Both the position numbers and the translations under genes were made by a program. From positions 4,278,001-4,342,000 of the forward strand of contig CBDEHK010000001.1 of the NCBI GenBank assembly GCA_965238305.1: a DNA stretch of 64,000 bases. The letters run 5' to 3'. The DNA is from CBDCGJ01 sp965238305. Lineage in GTDB: Bacteria > Pseudomonadota > Alphaproteobacteria > GCA-2731375. Below, in pieces: positions 27,155 to 35,580 of the stretch (position 1 is its first letter; every line of letters starts with the position of its first letter). The notes below the pieces were generated by a model, which saw only the letters and a list, made by a program, of their open reading frames with translations, ran no database searches and was not told the DNA's origin.

Positions 27155-27949
27155 GTGAAACTATATATCAGTGCTGACATTGAGGGGGTGGCCGGCATTG
27201 CCCATTGGGACGAAGCAAACAAATCTCATGCCGCCTATCAGGAATATCGGGAATATATGACCTTGGATGTTGCGGCGGCCTGCGAAGCGGCCTTGGAAAC
27301 CGGCGCCACAGAAATCTTGATCAAGGACGCCCATGGCACCGGTCGCAATATTATTACCAGCAAACTGCCGGAAGAAGCCCGCGTCATTCGGGAATGGAGC
27401 GGTCATCCTTTCGGCATGGTGCAGGAATTGGACGATAGTTTTGCCGCCGTCGCGCTGGTCGGTTATCACGCCGCCGCCACGGTTGGCACCAATCCGTTGT
27501 CCCATACCTTGACCGGAAGATTTGCGAAGATTGTCCTGAATGGAGCGATCATGTCCGAATTCATGATGCATTCTTATATTGCCCAATCGGTCGGCGTGCC
27601 CGTGGTGATGATATCCGGCGACGTTGGTATTTGCGAAGCGGCTAAGGCTTTCAATCCGGCGATTTCCGCGGTGCCGACCGGTGAAGGCATCGGCGCCTCC
27701 AATATTGGATTACATCCACATGTGGCGCGGCGAAATATTGCCACCGGCTTGAAAGAAGCATTGTTGGGCGACCTCGCCGCCTGCCAAATTGCTAAGCCGA
27801 ATGGCTTCGAAATTGAAGTCTATTTTGACAACTACGCCAAAGCTTACGCCGCCGCTTTCTATCCGGGCGCCCAGGCGATTGGCTCGGAGGGGGTCGGTTT
27901 CGAAAGCGATGATTTTTTCGAGATCGCCCGCTTCTTGCGGTTTATGTAA
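27155..27949 (+). CDS. M55-family D-aminopeptidase (DppA-like)
   Basis: A 264-residue zinc peptidase. The metal ligands known from Bacillus DppA fall at almost the same positions: D8, E10, H60, H105 and E135, with the presumed nucleophile H117. Members cleave D-amino-acid dipeptides or other small amides and assemble as decamers. The start is a GTG at 27155 with AGGAG 8 bases upstream; a longer frame to an ATG at 27095 would add 20 residues that do not look like a signal. In relatives the gene is usually tied to dipeptide transporters. Here it sits among oxidative enzymes, and the next gene on the same strand is a second monooxygenase. Confidence 0.87.
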   Translation: MKLYISADIEGVAGIAHWDEANKSHAAYQEYREYMTLDVAAACEAALETGATEILIKDAHGTGRNIITSKLPEEARVIREWSGHPFGMVQELDDSFAAVALVGYHAAATVGTNPLSHTLTGRFAKIVLNGAIMSEFMMHSYIAQSVGVPVVMISGDVGICEAAKAFNPAISAVPTGEGIGASNIGLHPHVARRNIATGLKEALLGDLAACQIAKPNGFEIEVYFDNYAKAYAAAFYPGAQAIGSEGVGFESDDFFEIARFLRFM

Positions 27950-28025
27950 TAGAAAATTAGCTTTCCCGCTGCCTCTTGACGCCATCGCCCGCGATGAAGC
28001 AATTATGTACCGCGAGGAGAACTAA

Positions 28026-29495
28026 ATGGACGCGAAAGTAGAGAGCTTACGAAACCCACGGATCGCCGTCATCGGCGCCGGTATGTCAGGCATTTTGACC
28101 GCAATCAAACTAATGGAAGCCGGCATCGATGATTTCCAGGTCTATGAAAAAGCCGGCAAACTAGGGGGTACTTGGCGGGAAAATACTTATCCGGGTCTCT
28201 CCTGCGACGTGCCGTCCCACGTCTATAGTTATTCGTTTGAGCTCAACCCCGACTGGACCCGGCTGTTTTCTCCCGGTGCAGAAATTCAAACTTATTTTGA
28301 GAAAGTCGCAGATAAATACAATGTCGCATCACGAATTATCTACGATACGGAAGTCACTAAAACGGAATTCATCGACGGCAAATGGCAACTTTGGTGTGAT
28401 GAGAAAAAGTTGGAGAAGGCGGATTTTGTGATCTGCGCCACCGGTGTCCTGCACCATCCGGTCTATCCGGATATCGACGGTTTGGACAATTTCGCTGGCG
28501 CTTGTTTCCACACCGCACGCTGGGATCACACAGTCGATCTAAAGGGTAAGAAGATCGGGATTATCGGTACCGGTTCGACCGCTATTCAAATCGTCCCGGC
28601 GATCATTGACGAGGTAAGTAAACTGTCGCTATTTCAACGGACGGCACAATGGATCTTCCCACAACCGAACCCTTATTATTCGGACGAAGACAAGGCTGGC
28701 TTCCACCATAACCCGCAAGTGGTTCAACATATCCACGATTCCATGTCGGAGCAGATCCACAATACCTTCGCCCGCGCTGTGATCGGCGACGAAGTGCAAA
28801 TGCAGATGATCGAAACCGCCTGTCAGTCAAACTTGAATGAACATGTCAAAGACCCAAAATTGCGCGCTAGGCTGACGCCCAACTACCAAGCCGCGTGCAA
28901 GCGCCTGGTGATGTCGAATGAATTTTATCCGGCCATTCAAAAAGACAATGCCGAACTGGTGACGCATGGCATCGAACGGATTGAACCCGAAGGCATTCGC
29001 ACTAAAGATGGCACGCTGCACGAGCTTGATGTTCTGGTCCTGGCTACCGGATTTAATGGCCACCAGTTCATGCGCCCAATGAACGTGATTGGTCGCGACG
29101 GAATCCAGTTGGCCGATGTTTGGGCCGAAGTGACGCAAGCCTATCGCTCCGTCGCGGTACCGGGATTTCCAAATTTATCCATGCTGGTCGGCCCCAATAG
29201 CCCGATCGGAAATTTCTCCCTGATCGAAATTTCGGAATTGCAGCTTTCGTATGTGATGCAATTGATCGAAGGCTATCGACAAGGCGCCTATGCCGAGATC
29301 GCACCGCGGGCGGATGTCACTAAAAAATTTAACGAAAACATCATGGACGCCATGAAAGACACTGTCTGGGTCAGCGGCTGCCGCAGCTGGTATCTGGACA
29401 AAAACGGAAATCCCGCCATGTGGCCCTTTAGCTTCGAACAATTCTGTGACGATATGCAAACGCCGAATCTCAACGAATTTGAGCTAAGCGGTTGA
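28026..29495 (+). CDS. Second flavin-containing Baeyer-Villiger-type monooxygenase
   Basis: A 489-residue class B monooxygenase. The FAD motif is IGAGMSGI (16-23), the flavin loop is GGTWRENTYPGLSCDVPSH (48-66), the fingerprint is F156-x-G158-xxx-H162-xxx-W166, and the NADPH motif is GTGSTAIQ. It is more distant from the first monooxygenase (541 residues) than a recent duplication would be and lacks that protein's N-terminal extension. It matches the broad 4-hydroxyacetophenone/cyclohexanone family. A GAGGAGA box precedes the ATG. It lies 76 bases after the M55 gene on the same strand and probably shares its transcript. It ends 1 base before the stop of the convergent GST gene. Confidence 0.9.
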   Translation: MDAKVESLRNPRIAVIGAGMSGILTAIKLMEAGIDDFQVYEKAGKLGGTWRENTYPGLSCDVPSHVYSYSFELNPDWTRLFSPGAEIQTYFEKVADKYNVASRIIYDTEVTKTEFIDGKWQLWCDEKKLEKADFVICATGVLHHPVYPDIDGLDNFAGACFHTARWDHTVDLKGKKIGIIGTGSTAIQIVPAIIDEVSKLSLFQRTAQWIFPQPNPYYSDEDKAGFHHNPQVVQHIHDSMSEQIHNTFARAVIGDEVQMQMIETACQSNLNEHVKDPKLRARLTPNYQAACKRLVMSNEFYPAIQKDNAELVTHGIERIEPEGIRTKDGTLHELDVLVLATGFNGHQFMRPMNVIGRDGIQLADVWAEVTQAYRSVAVPGFPNLSMLVGPNSPIGNFSLIEISELQLSYVMQLIEGYRQGAYAEIAPRADVTKKFNENIMDAMKDTVWVSGCRSWYLDKNGNPAMWPFSFEQFCDDMQTPNLNEFELSG

Positions 29496-29496
29496 A

Positions 29497-30144
29497 TCAA
29501 CTAGGGAAATAAACCGGTTGATCGCCGGGCTGCCACGGTTGATGTTTTGCCATCACGGCTTGGAAGAACTCGGCTGCGAGAAATCTCGTCAGCCACGCTT
29601 GGAGATTTGGCATGGCGATCTCCGTATCGAACCACTTTTCGTCGGCGATACGAAATTGTCGGACAAAAGGTAGGATTGCGAGATCGGCGAATGTCGGATC
29701 ATTGCCGTAGAGCCAGTCCTGTCCCGCCAATTGCGCTTCGATCTGGTGTAGGATTTCAACCGCCGCAGCGCGATGGTGCTTTGGATCAATGTCTTCATAT
29801 CGCGATGCATATTTATAACGGTCGAGATGATGCTTGAACGGCCCGTCTATCAAACTCAGTAATTGTTCCGCATCGTTTTCAGACAACAGATCATCGGGAT
29901 CCGCCTGCGCCAACGCCCAATTCATGATCGCCAGGCTTTCATCCAAAATTCCGCCGTCCGGCAATACCACTACCGGCACAGTTGCTTTCGACGATGCATC
30001 GATCATTTCAATCGGTTTGTCGCGCAAAAGGACTTCTCGCAATTCGCAGATCTGGCCACTTGAGCGGATCGCCATACGGGCACGCATCGCGAAGGGGCAG
30101 CGGCGAAAGCTATACAGAATGGGAAGCGCGCCCGGCTCAGCCAT
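29497..30144 (-). CDS. Glutathione S-transferase family protein
   Basis: A 215-residue GST. The N-terminal thioredoxin fold opens with YSFRRCPFAMRARMAI, where the Cys-Pro pair resembles omega- or beta-type active sites. VPVVVLPDGGILDESLAIMNW holds the cis-Pro and the SNAIL-like ES motif. The helical C-terminal domain follows. It may conjugate or dethiolate small electrophiles. Its start overlaps the end of trhO by 8 bases, so both belong to one minus-strand unit. Confidence 0.87.
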   Translation of the reverse strand: MAEPGALPILYSFRRCPFAMRARMAIRSSGQICELREVLLRDKPIEMIDASSKATVPVVVLPDGGILDESLAIMNWALAQADPDDLLSENDAEQLLSLIDGPFKHHLDRYKYASRYEDIDPKHHRAAAVEILHQIEAQLAGQDWLYGNDPTFADLAILPFVRQFRIADEKWFDTEIAMPNLQAWLTRFLAAEFFQAVMAKHQPWQPGDQPVYFPS

Positions 30145-31120
30145 CGAATTCGCCCGTCGCTTGTGGCTTGGAAAATTTCTGTCCGAGGTGAAGGGTTTGC
30201 CGTTGTTTCGCTAGCTCGATCTGATGTTGGCGAGCCCGAAAGCGTTCTCTGTCCGCGTCACTAATTTTTTCATGACATTGCGGGCAGCTGATCCCCGGCA
30301 CATAACGCTCTTGCTTCATATCTTCGGGACTGATCGGCATGCGGCAAGCATGGCAAATATTATGGGTACCGTCCGCCAGACCTTGCCCAACTGACACACG
30401 TTGATCAAAGACAAAACATTCGCCCTGCCATTTGCTCTCGGCTTCCGGCACTTGTTCCAGATATTTCAGTATGCCGCCTTCTAGGTGATGGACGTTGTCA
30501 AATCCCATATCAAGCATATAGGCACTGGCTTTCTCGCAACGGATACCGCCGGTGCAGAACATCGCGATTTTTTTAGGCCATTCTGCAGATGGTTTCGACA
30601 GAAGATTTTCTTCGACCCAAGTTGGGAAATCACGAAAGCTTTTGGTTTTTGAAACGATCGCGCCTTCAAAAGTGCCGATATTGGATTCGTATCCGTTGCG
30701 CGTATCGATGAGCAAGGTATCGGGATCTCCAATGAGCTTGTTCCAAGCGTCCGGTTTCACATAGACACCGACATGGCGATGAGGCGTGACATCTGGCTGC
30801 CCCATCGTGACAATTTCTTTCTTCAAGCGTACTTTCATGCGATAGAATGTTGAGCGTTCTGTCACTGAAAATTTTGGCGCCAAATCAGCAAATCGCGGAT
30901 CGGACCAGAGATAATTCAGAACCCGAACCATACCATCCCGGGGCCCGGCAAAAGTTCCGTTGATGCCTTCCGCTGCCAACAAGATCGTACCTAGAATTCC
31001 CGCCGCTTCACATTCCGCTAACAATGGCGGACGCAATTCCTCGTAATCTGGCAGGGCAACAAATTTATAAAGCGCCGCCACAAGGGTCTTATCTGTTTCT
31101 GGAATAGATCGATTATCCAT
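30137..31120 (-). CDS. trhO: tRNA uridine(34) hydroxylase (rhodanese-domain, YceA/TrhO type)
   Basis: A full-length 327-residue TrhO. The N-terminal ferredoxin-like domain (FVALPDYEELRPPLLAEC) is followed by a rhodanese domain with active-site loop CTGGIRCEKA (Cys189). A C-terminal cysteine-rich tail follows (CHACRMPISPED, then CPQCHEKIS). The family makes 5-hydroxyuridine at the tRNA wobble position using O2. It is cotranscribed with the GST gene downstream and follows the PAS_5-like gene by 6 bases. The identity is one of the safer calls here. Confidence 0.93.
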   Translation of the reverse strand: MDNRSIPETDKTLVAALYKFVALPDYEELRPPLLAECEAAGILGTILLAAEGINGTFAGPRDGMVRVLNYLWSDPRFADLAPKFSVTERSTFYRMKVRLKKEIVTMGQPDVTPHRHVGVYVKPDAWNKLIGDPDTLLIDTRNGYESNIGTFEGAIVSKTKSFRDFPTWVEENLLSKPSAEWPKKIAMFCTGGIRCEKASAYMLDMGFDNVHHLEGGILKYLEQVPEAESKWQGECFVFDQRVSVGQGLADGTHNICHACRMPISPEDMKQERYVPGISCPQCHEKISDADRERFRARQHQIELAKQRQTLHLGQKFSKPQATGEFDG

Positions 31121-31126
31121 AATTGG

Positions 31127-31627
31127 TTATCCAAAGAAAGTACCACCGAACAGCAATACGGTTCCGCCGTCATTACTGAAAATAGGCAAACTCATGGTTT
31201 CGATTTTATAGTCAATAGCGCCGGTCATTTGAGGTTTCAGACGGAAAAATCCCGGTTTCCGGCTTTTTGCGATATCGTCACTGGCGCGAATAAACTTTTC
31301 TGCTTGGTCCGCGGGCAAATAATCTCGAAATCCCATATTTGTCCTGTCAACAACGAAGCGGCTGATGATTTCCGTCCCAAGCAAGCGATAACGCCAATCA
31401 TCGGTGTCTGGTATTGGCTCCAGGAGGAAAATATTACCGATCAGGCCCAGCCTTGTGAGTTCCGGCAATTCAAGGCTGCGGCGAATGGGTAAGGTTTCCG
31501 CTGCGTCACATTTTCTTTGATAATATTGATAAAGCGCCACCGCCGCATCGCGGTCGGGCGCTGGGATTTTATGCGCCTGCAGTTTTGGCAGGCCAGTGTC
31601 CAATGATTTGGTGCTGTCGTAGGGCAT
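31127..31627 (-). CDS. PAS_5-type PAS-domain protein
   Basis: A 166-residue stand-alone protein with the pattern of the alphaproteobacterial PAS_5 family: LIGNIFLLEPIPDTDDWRYRLLGTEI near residue 65, then FRDYLPADQAEKF, and a final beta strand GTVLLFGGTFF. Such proteins have no output domain and unknown function; they are thought to bind a small ligand. It begins the unit that continues into trhO and the GST gene. No membrane segment or signal peptide is visible. Confidence 0.75.
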   Translation of the reverse strand: MPYDSTKSLDTGLPKLQAHKIPAPDRDAAVALYQYYQRKCDAAETLPIRRSLELPELTRLGLIGNIFLLEPIPDTDDWRYRLLGTEIISRFVVDRTNMGFRDYLPADQAEKFIRASDDIAKSRKPGFFRLKPQMTGAIDYKIETMSLPIFSNDGGTVLLFGGTFFG

Positions 31628-31653
31628 ATTAAATATTCGATTGCCGCCAGGAC

Positions 31654-32457
31654 TTAGCTGACAGGATCTGACTGTCGCGCGAGTTGGCGTTTGTGAATGA
31701 CTGACGCGATAATAACACCGGTGGCCACAATACCAATCAGAATTGTTGACACCGCATTAATTTCCGGGGTCACGCCAAGACGAACTTGACTATAGATTTT
31801 CATCGGTAATGTGGTAGCGCCGGGGCCGGAAGTAAAACTAGCGATCACTAGATCGTCCAACGACAAGGTGAAGCTGAGCAACCAGCCGGACGCCACCGCC
31901 GGAAATATGACCGGCAAGGTAATAAGAAAAAAAGTCTTCACAGGTGGACAACCCAAATCCATGGCCGCCTCTTCGATTGAACGGTCGAAACTTGTCAGTC
32001 TGGATTGTACAACCACGGCGACATAACACATCGAAAAGGTGATATGCGCCATGGTGATAGTCATGAAACCGCGTTCGATGGAAATCGCGACGAACATCAA
32101 TAATAGTGAAAGACCAGTAATCACTTCCGGCATCACCAGGGGGGCATAGATCATTCCCTCGAACAATGTGCGGCCACGAAAACGGCCGAAGCGCGACATC
32201 GCAAAACCAGCCAGAGTACCCAGAATCGTCGCGACGGTTGATGATACGAAGGCTACTTTTAAGGTCACCCCGGCAGCATTCAAAATCGCCTCATTCTCCA
32301 GCAGGGCGCCATACCACTTTGTCGAAAAGCCGGCCCAAACAGTGACCAATCGACTTTCGTTGAAGCTGAATATGACCAACAGCAATATTGGCACATAAAG
32401 GAAAGCAAATCCCAAGATCAAGGCGATGATATTGAAGGCACTAAGTCTCGCGCGCAT
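31654..32457 (-). CDS. potI: Putrescine/spermidine ABC transporter permease (PotI/PotC type)
   Basis: A 267-residue inner-membrane permease with six predicted helices. The EAA loop that docks the ATPase reads EEAAMDLGCPPVKTFFLITLPVIFPA near residue 160-185. The N-terminus FAFLYVPILLLVIFSFNESRLVTVWAGFSTKWY is typical of PotC/PotI. It is the last gene of the potF-G-H-I run (order binding protein, ATPase, permease, permease) and starts 3 bases after the preceding stop. A spermidine-type system cannot be excluded on sequence alone, but the flanking Puu-type genes favour putrescine. Confidence 0.88.
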   Translation of the reverse strand: MRARLSAFNIIALILGFAFLYVPILLLVIFSFNESRLVTVWAGFSTKWYGALLENEAILNAAGVTLKVAFVSSTVATILGTLAGFAMSRFGRFRGRTLFEGMIYAPLVMPEVITGLSLLLMFVAISIERGFMTITMAHITFSMCYVAVVVQSRLTSFDRSIEEAAMDLGCPPVKTFFLITLPVIFPAVASGWLLSFTLSLDDLVIASFTSGPGATTLPMKIYSQVRLGVTPEINAVSTILIGIVATGVIIASVIHKRQLARQSDPVS

Positions 32458-32460
32458 AAC

Positions 32461-33357
32461 TCAATCCTCACGCATCGATTGCCGGGTTTGGAAACGTTGA
32501 AACATGACAATCGGTATGACCAAAAATAGGAGCAAAAGCACTGCTGCGGCGGAAGAAAGAGGCCAGTCCCGATTGTTGAAAAACTCCGCCCACAATGTCT
32601 TACCAATCATCAGTGTAGATGACCCGCCCAATAGGTCGGGAATAACGAACTCCCCCATCGTCGGAATAAAGACCAAGAAACAGCCAGCAATAATGCCGGG
32701 GAAAGACAATGGCACGGTGATTTTCCAAAACGCCTTTGAAGGCGGGCATCCTAGATCCGACGCGGCTTCCAAAAGCGTGTAATCCAGTTTCTCCAAATTG
32801 GCATAAAGGGGCAGGATCATGAACGGCAGGTAGGAATATACAATCCCGATATAGACCGCAAAATCCGTATGCAACATAGTTATCGGTTGCTCGACAATGC
32901 CGGCCCAGATCAGAAAGTGATTGATAAACCCTTCGTTTTTCAGAATTCCGATCCAGGCGTAGACACGGATCAAGAACGACGTCCAAAATGGCAGGATCAC
33001 CATCATTAACAAGGTCAAACGCCATTTCTCCGGCGCCCGGGCCATGGCATAGGCGACGGGGTAGCCCACCAATAAGGCGATAAGAGTTGAGATCGCCGCG
33101 ATTTTCAAACTGCTGACATAGGATTTCCAATAAAGGCTGTCTTCAAACAACAAGAGGTAATTCTCGAGACTGGCGGATAGACCGACAAAGCTGTCGCCTG
33201 CAAAATCGAACAACGGCGAATAGGGCGGCATGGCAATGCGCAGTTCGGCGAAGCTTATTTTCAGCACGATCAGAAACGGTGCCAGGAAAAATATCAGCAG
33301 CCAAAGATACGGCAGCATCACCGCCAAAGTTCGCTCATTAATGCGGAGGTGACCCAT
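32461..33357 (-). CDS. potH: Putrescine/spermidine ABC transporter permease (PotH/PotB type)
   Basis: A 298-residue permease starting at the ATG 33357, which lies 2 bases after the ATPase stop and is preceded by a GAAGGAA-like box. A longer frame to 33420 lies inside the ATPase gene and is rejected. It has about six membrane helices, the FSYLPFMILPLYANLEKLDYTLLEAASDLGCPP region and its EAA loop, and ends with FQRFQTRQSMRED. It pairs with the other permease to form the channel. Confidence 0.88.
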   Translation of the reverse strand: MGHLRINERTLAVMLPYLWLLIFFLAPFLIVLKISFAELRIAMPPYSPLFDFAGDSFVGLSASLENYLLLFEDSLYWKSYVSSLKIAAISTLIALLVGYPVAYAMARAPEKWRLTLLMMVILPFWTSFLIRVYAWIGILKNEGFINHFLIWAGIVEQPITMLHTDFAVYIGIVYSYLPFMILPLYANLEKLDYTLLEAASDLGCPPSKAFWKITVPLSFPGIIAGCFLVFIPTMGEFVIPDLLGGSSTLMIGKTLWAEFFNNRDWPLSSAAAVLLLLFLVIPIVMFQRFQTRQSMRED

Positions 33358-33359
33358 CC

Positions 33360-34451
33360 CTATTCCTTCAGCACCACCGTGGCGTCGGGCGACCAAGTGA
33401 CGTAAACCCGGTCTTCCCAAGTAATTGCTTGCGCGCTGCCGCGTTGACGGTTTGTTTGCGCCACTGTGATGGTATCGCCGTTATCCAGTCTAATGTGATA
33501 GATCGACAATTTGCCGAGATAGCCGATATCCCAAACTTCACCGGCCAGACAGTTGCTTGCCGCCGCTTCTAGCGTGTCCTTGGAGACGACGAGTTTTTCC
33601 GGTCTTAGGGCAACGAACACCTCGGCGCCGTTTTCGACATCGACGATCTGGTTGGCTTGGACCAAGCTCCCGTCATGTAAGCGAATTGCCGCGCCTTCGA
33701 TGCGGCCGGGCAGGATATTCACGTCGCCAATAAATTCCGCCACATTGCGGGAATTCGGAAACTCATAGATTTCCGCCGGGTTTGCTACCTGGGCAATATG
33801 GCCATGGTCCATCATGGCGATGCGGGAAGAAACGGTCATCGCCTCCTCCTGATCGTGGGTGACGATGACAAATGTGATGCCCAGTTCTTCTTGGATATTC
33901 ACCAGTTCGAATTGGGTTTCTTCCCGTAGTTTTTTGTCCAACGCGCCCAGCGGTTCATCCAACAACAACATTTTTGGTTGTTTCACCAGCGCCCGTGCCA
34001 AGGCGATTCGTTGTTTTTGCCCGCCTGATAATTGGTTCGGCTTGCGTTTGGCGAAGTCCGCCATCTTCACCAATTGTAATATCTGTCGGGTGCGGTCTTG
34101 AACTTCGCTCTTCACCATTTTGTCCTGCTTCAGGCCGAAAGCGATATTTTGTTCCACATTCATATGCGGGAAAAGCGCATAGGATTGGAACATCATGTTC
34201 ACTGGCCGTTTATGCGGCGGTACCGCGGACATATCCTCACCATCAATCAGGATACGCCCGCTGGTCGGCGTCTCAAACCCGGCCAGCATACGCAACAACG
34301 TGGTTTTACCGCACCCCGAGGGCCCGAGCAGAGAGAAGAACTCGCCCTTCAAAATGTCGAGAGAAATATTGTCGACGGCAGTGAAGGCGCCGAATTTCTT
34401 CGTCACGCCCATAATTTGAACGAATGGCGAACTGTTCACCCCGCTATCCAT
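33360..34451 (-). CDS. potG: Putrescine/spermidine ABC transporter ATP-binding protein (PotG/PotA type)
   Basis: A 363-residue ATPase. Walker A is GPSGCGKTT (near residue 40), the signature is LSGGQKQRIALARAL and Walker B is MLLLDEPLGALD. The switch histidine is in IVTHDQEEA. A TOBE regulatory domain occupies the last 110 residues (GEVWDIGYLGKLSIYHIRL). It energises the permease pair on the cytoplasmic face. The gene begins 12 bases after the binding-protein stop. Confidence 0.92.
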   Translation of the reverse strand: MDSGVNSSPFVQIMGVTKKFGAFTAVDNISLDILKGEFFSLLGPSGCGKTTLLRMLAGFETPTSGRILIDGEDMSAVPPHKRPVNMMFQSYALFPHMNVEQNIAFGLKQDKMVKSEVQDRTRQILQLVKMADFAKRKPNQLSGGQKQRIALARALVKQPKMLLLDEPLGALDKKLREETQFELVNIQEELGITFVIVTHDQEEAMTVSSRIAMMDHGHIAQVANPAEIYEFPNSRNVAEFIGDVNILPGRIEGAAIRLHDGSLVQANQIVDVENGAEVFVALRPEKLVVSKDTLEAAASNCLAGEVWDIGYLGKLSIYHIRLDNGDTITVAQTNRQRGSAQAITWEDRVYVTWSPDATVVLKE

Positions 34452-34463
34452 TTACGCGTTGGC

Positions 34464-35570
34464 CTATTGCCCGCTTTTTACCCTTGTCCATAATCGGGTC
34501 ACTGAACGTTGGGCCTTGGGTCCGTAAGGCGTCACAGTATATAGCGTTTTCAGTGCCTTTTCAGTCGGATAAATCGCCGGATCAGTAATGACATCTTCAT
34601 TCAACAGTTTTTGCGAGGCTTTGTTACCATTGGCGAAATAGACGTAGTTTGACGCTTTCGCCATCACTTCTGCGCGCAGGATGTAGTTGATGAAGGTGTG
34701 GGCATTGTCGGGGTGCGGCGCATCGGCTGGGACGGCCATTTGGTCAAACCACATCAGCGCGCCTTCATCCGGGGCGACATATTTTACTTCGAAATCTTTT
34801 TCCGCTTCCGCCGCCCGATCGCGTGCCTGCAGCACATCGCCGGACCACCCGATGGCCACACAAATGTCGCCGTTCGCCAGTGCGTCGATATATTCCGAAG
34901 AATGAAATTTGCGGATATAAGGACGCACCGCTTGCAAAACCGGGCCGGCTTTCGCGATCACTTTCGGGTCCTTGCTGTTCGGGTCTTCTCCAATATAGTT
35001 CAACGCGGCCGGGATCACTTCATCACCCGCATCCAACATATAGACACCACAATCGGCGAATTTCGAAACCACCGCCGGATCGAAGATCATACGCCAGGAA
35101 TTGACCGGCGCATTTTTCATCCGTTCCGCCACTTTTTTGTCGTTGTAACCAATGCCGGTGCTGCCCCACATATAGTTGATGGAATAGGCATTACCCGGGT
35201 CATATATCTCCGTTCGCTGCAGGATTAATTCCCACAGATTTCCGACATTACTAAGTTTTGAATGGTCAAGTTTACGGAAGACGCCGGCGGATATCTGCCG
35301 GGCCAAAAACCCACCTGAAGGGACGACCACATCGTAACCGGTTTTGCCGGCCAACAATTTGGTTTCCAGGACGTCGTTCGAATCAAAAACATCATAGACC
35401 ACTTTGATGCCGGTTTCCGCTTCAAACTCTTTTAGGATGTCTTCGTCGATATAGTCGGACCAGTTGTAGACATTGACGACTTTATCCTCGGCGGCCCAGG
35501 CACTCGTCGCCGCAAAGGCGAAAATTGCTGCTGTAATAGCTGATTTGAAGAATTTAATTGGTTGCTGCAT
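34464..35570 (-). CDS. potF: Periplasmic polyamine-binding protein (PotF type)
   Basis: A 368-residue binding protein with a Sec signal peptide that cleaves after about residue 26 (TSAWA-AEDK). The mature start KVVNVYNWSDYIDEDILKEFE is the hallmark of PotF/PotD, as is DVVVPSGGFLARQISAGVF further on. The PotF-like putrescine pocket residues are plausible, but I did not align them. The gene follows the aminotransferase gene by 10 bases, which places import and catabolism on one transcript. Confidence 0.9.
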   Translation of the reverse strand: MQQPIKFFKSAITAAIFAFAATSAWAAEDKVVNVYNWSDYIDEDILKEFEAETGIKVVYDVFDSNDVLETKLLAGKTGYDVVVPSGGFLARQISAGVFRKLDHSKLSNVGNLWELILQRTEIYDPGNAYSINYMWGSTGIGYNDKKVAERMKNAPVNSWRMIFDPAVVSKFADCGVYMLDAGDEVIPAALNYIGEDPNSKDPKVIAKAGPVLQAVRPYIRKFHSSEYIDALANGDICVAIGWSGDVLQARDRAAEAEKDFEVKYVAPDEGALMWFDQMAVPADAPHPDNAHTFINYILRAEVMAKASNYVYFANGNKASQKLLNEDVITDPAIYPTEKALKTLYTVTPYGPKAQRSVTRLWTRVKSGQ

Positions 35571-35580
35571 TGCGCTCTCC

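Noticed and set aside
33358..33420. N-terminal extension of the PotH-like permease
   Set aside because: It lies wholly inside the ATPase gene, while the ATG at 33357 begins just after the ATPase stop.
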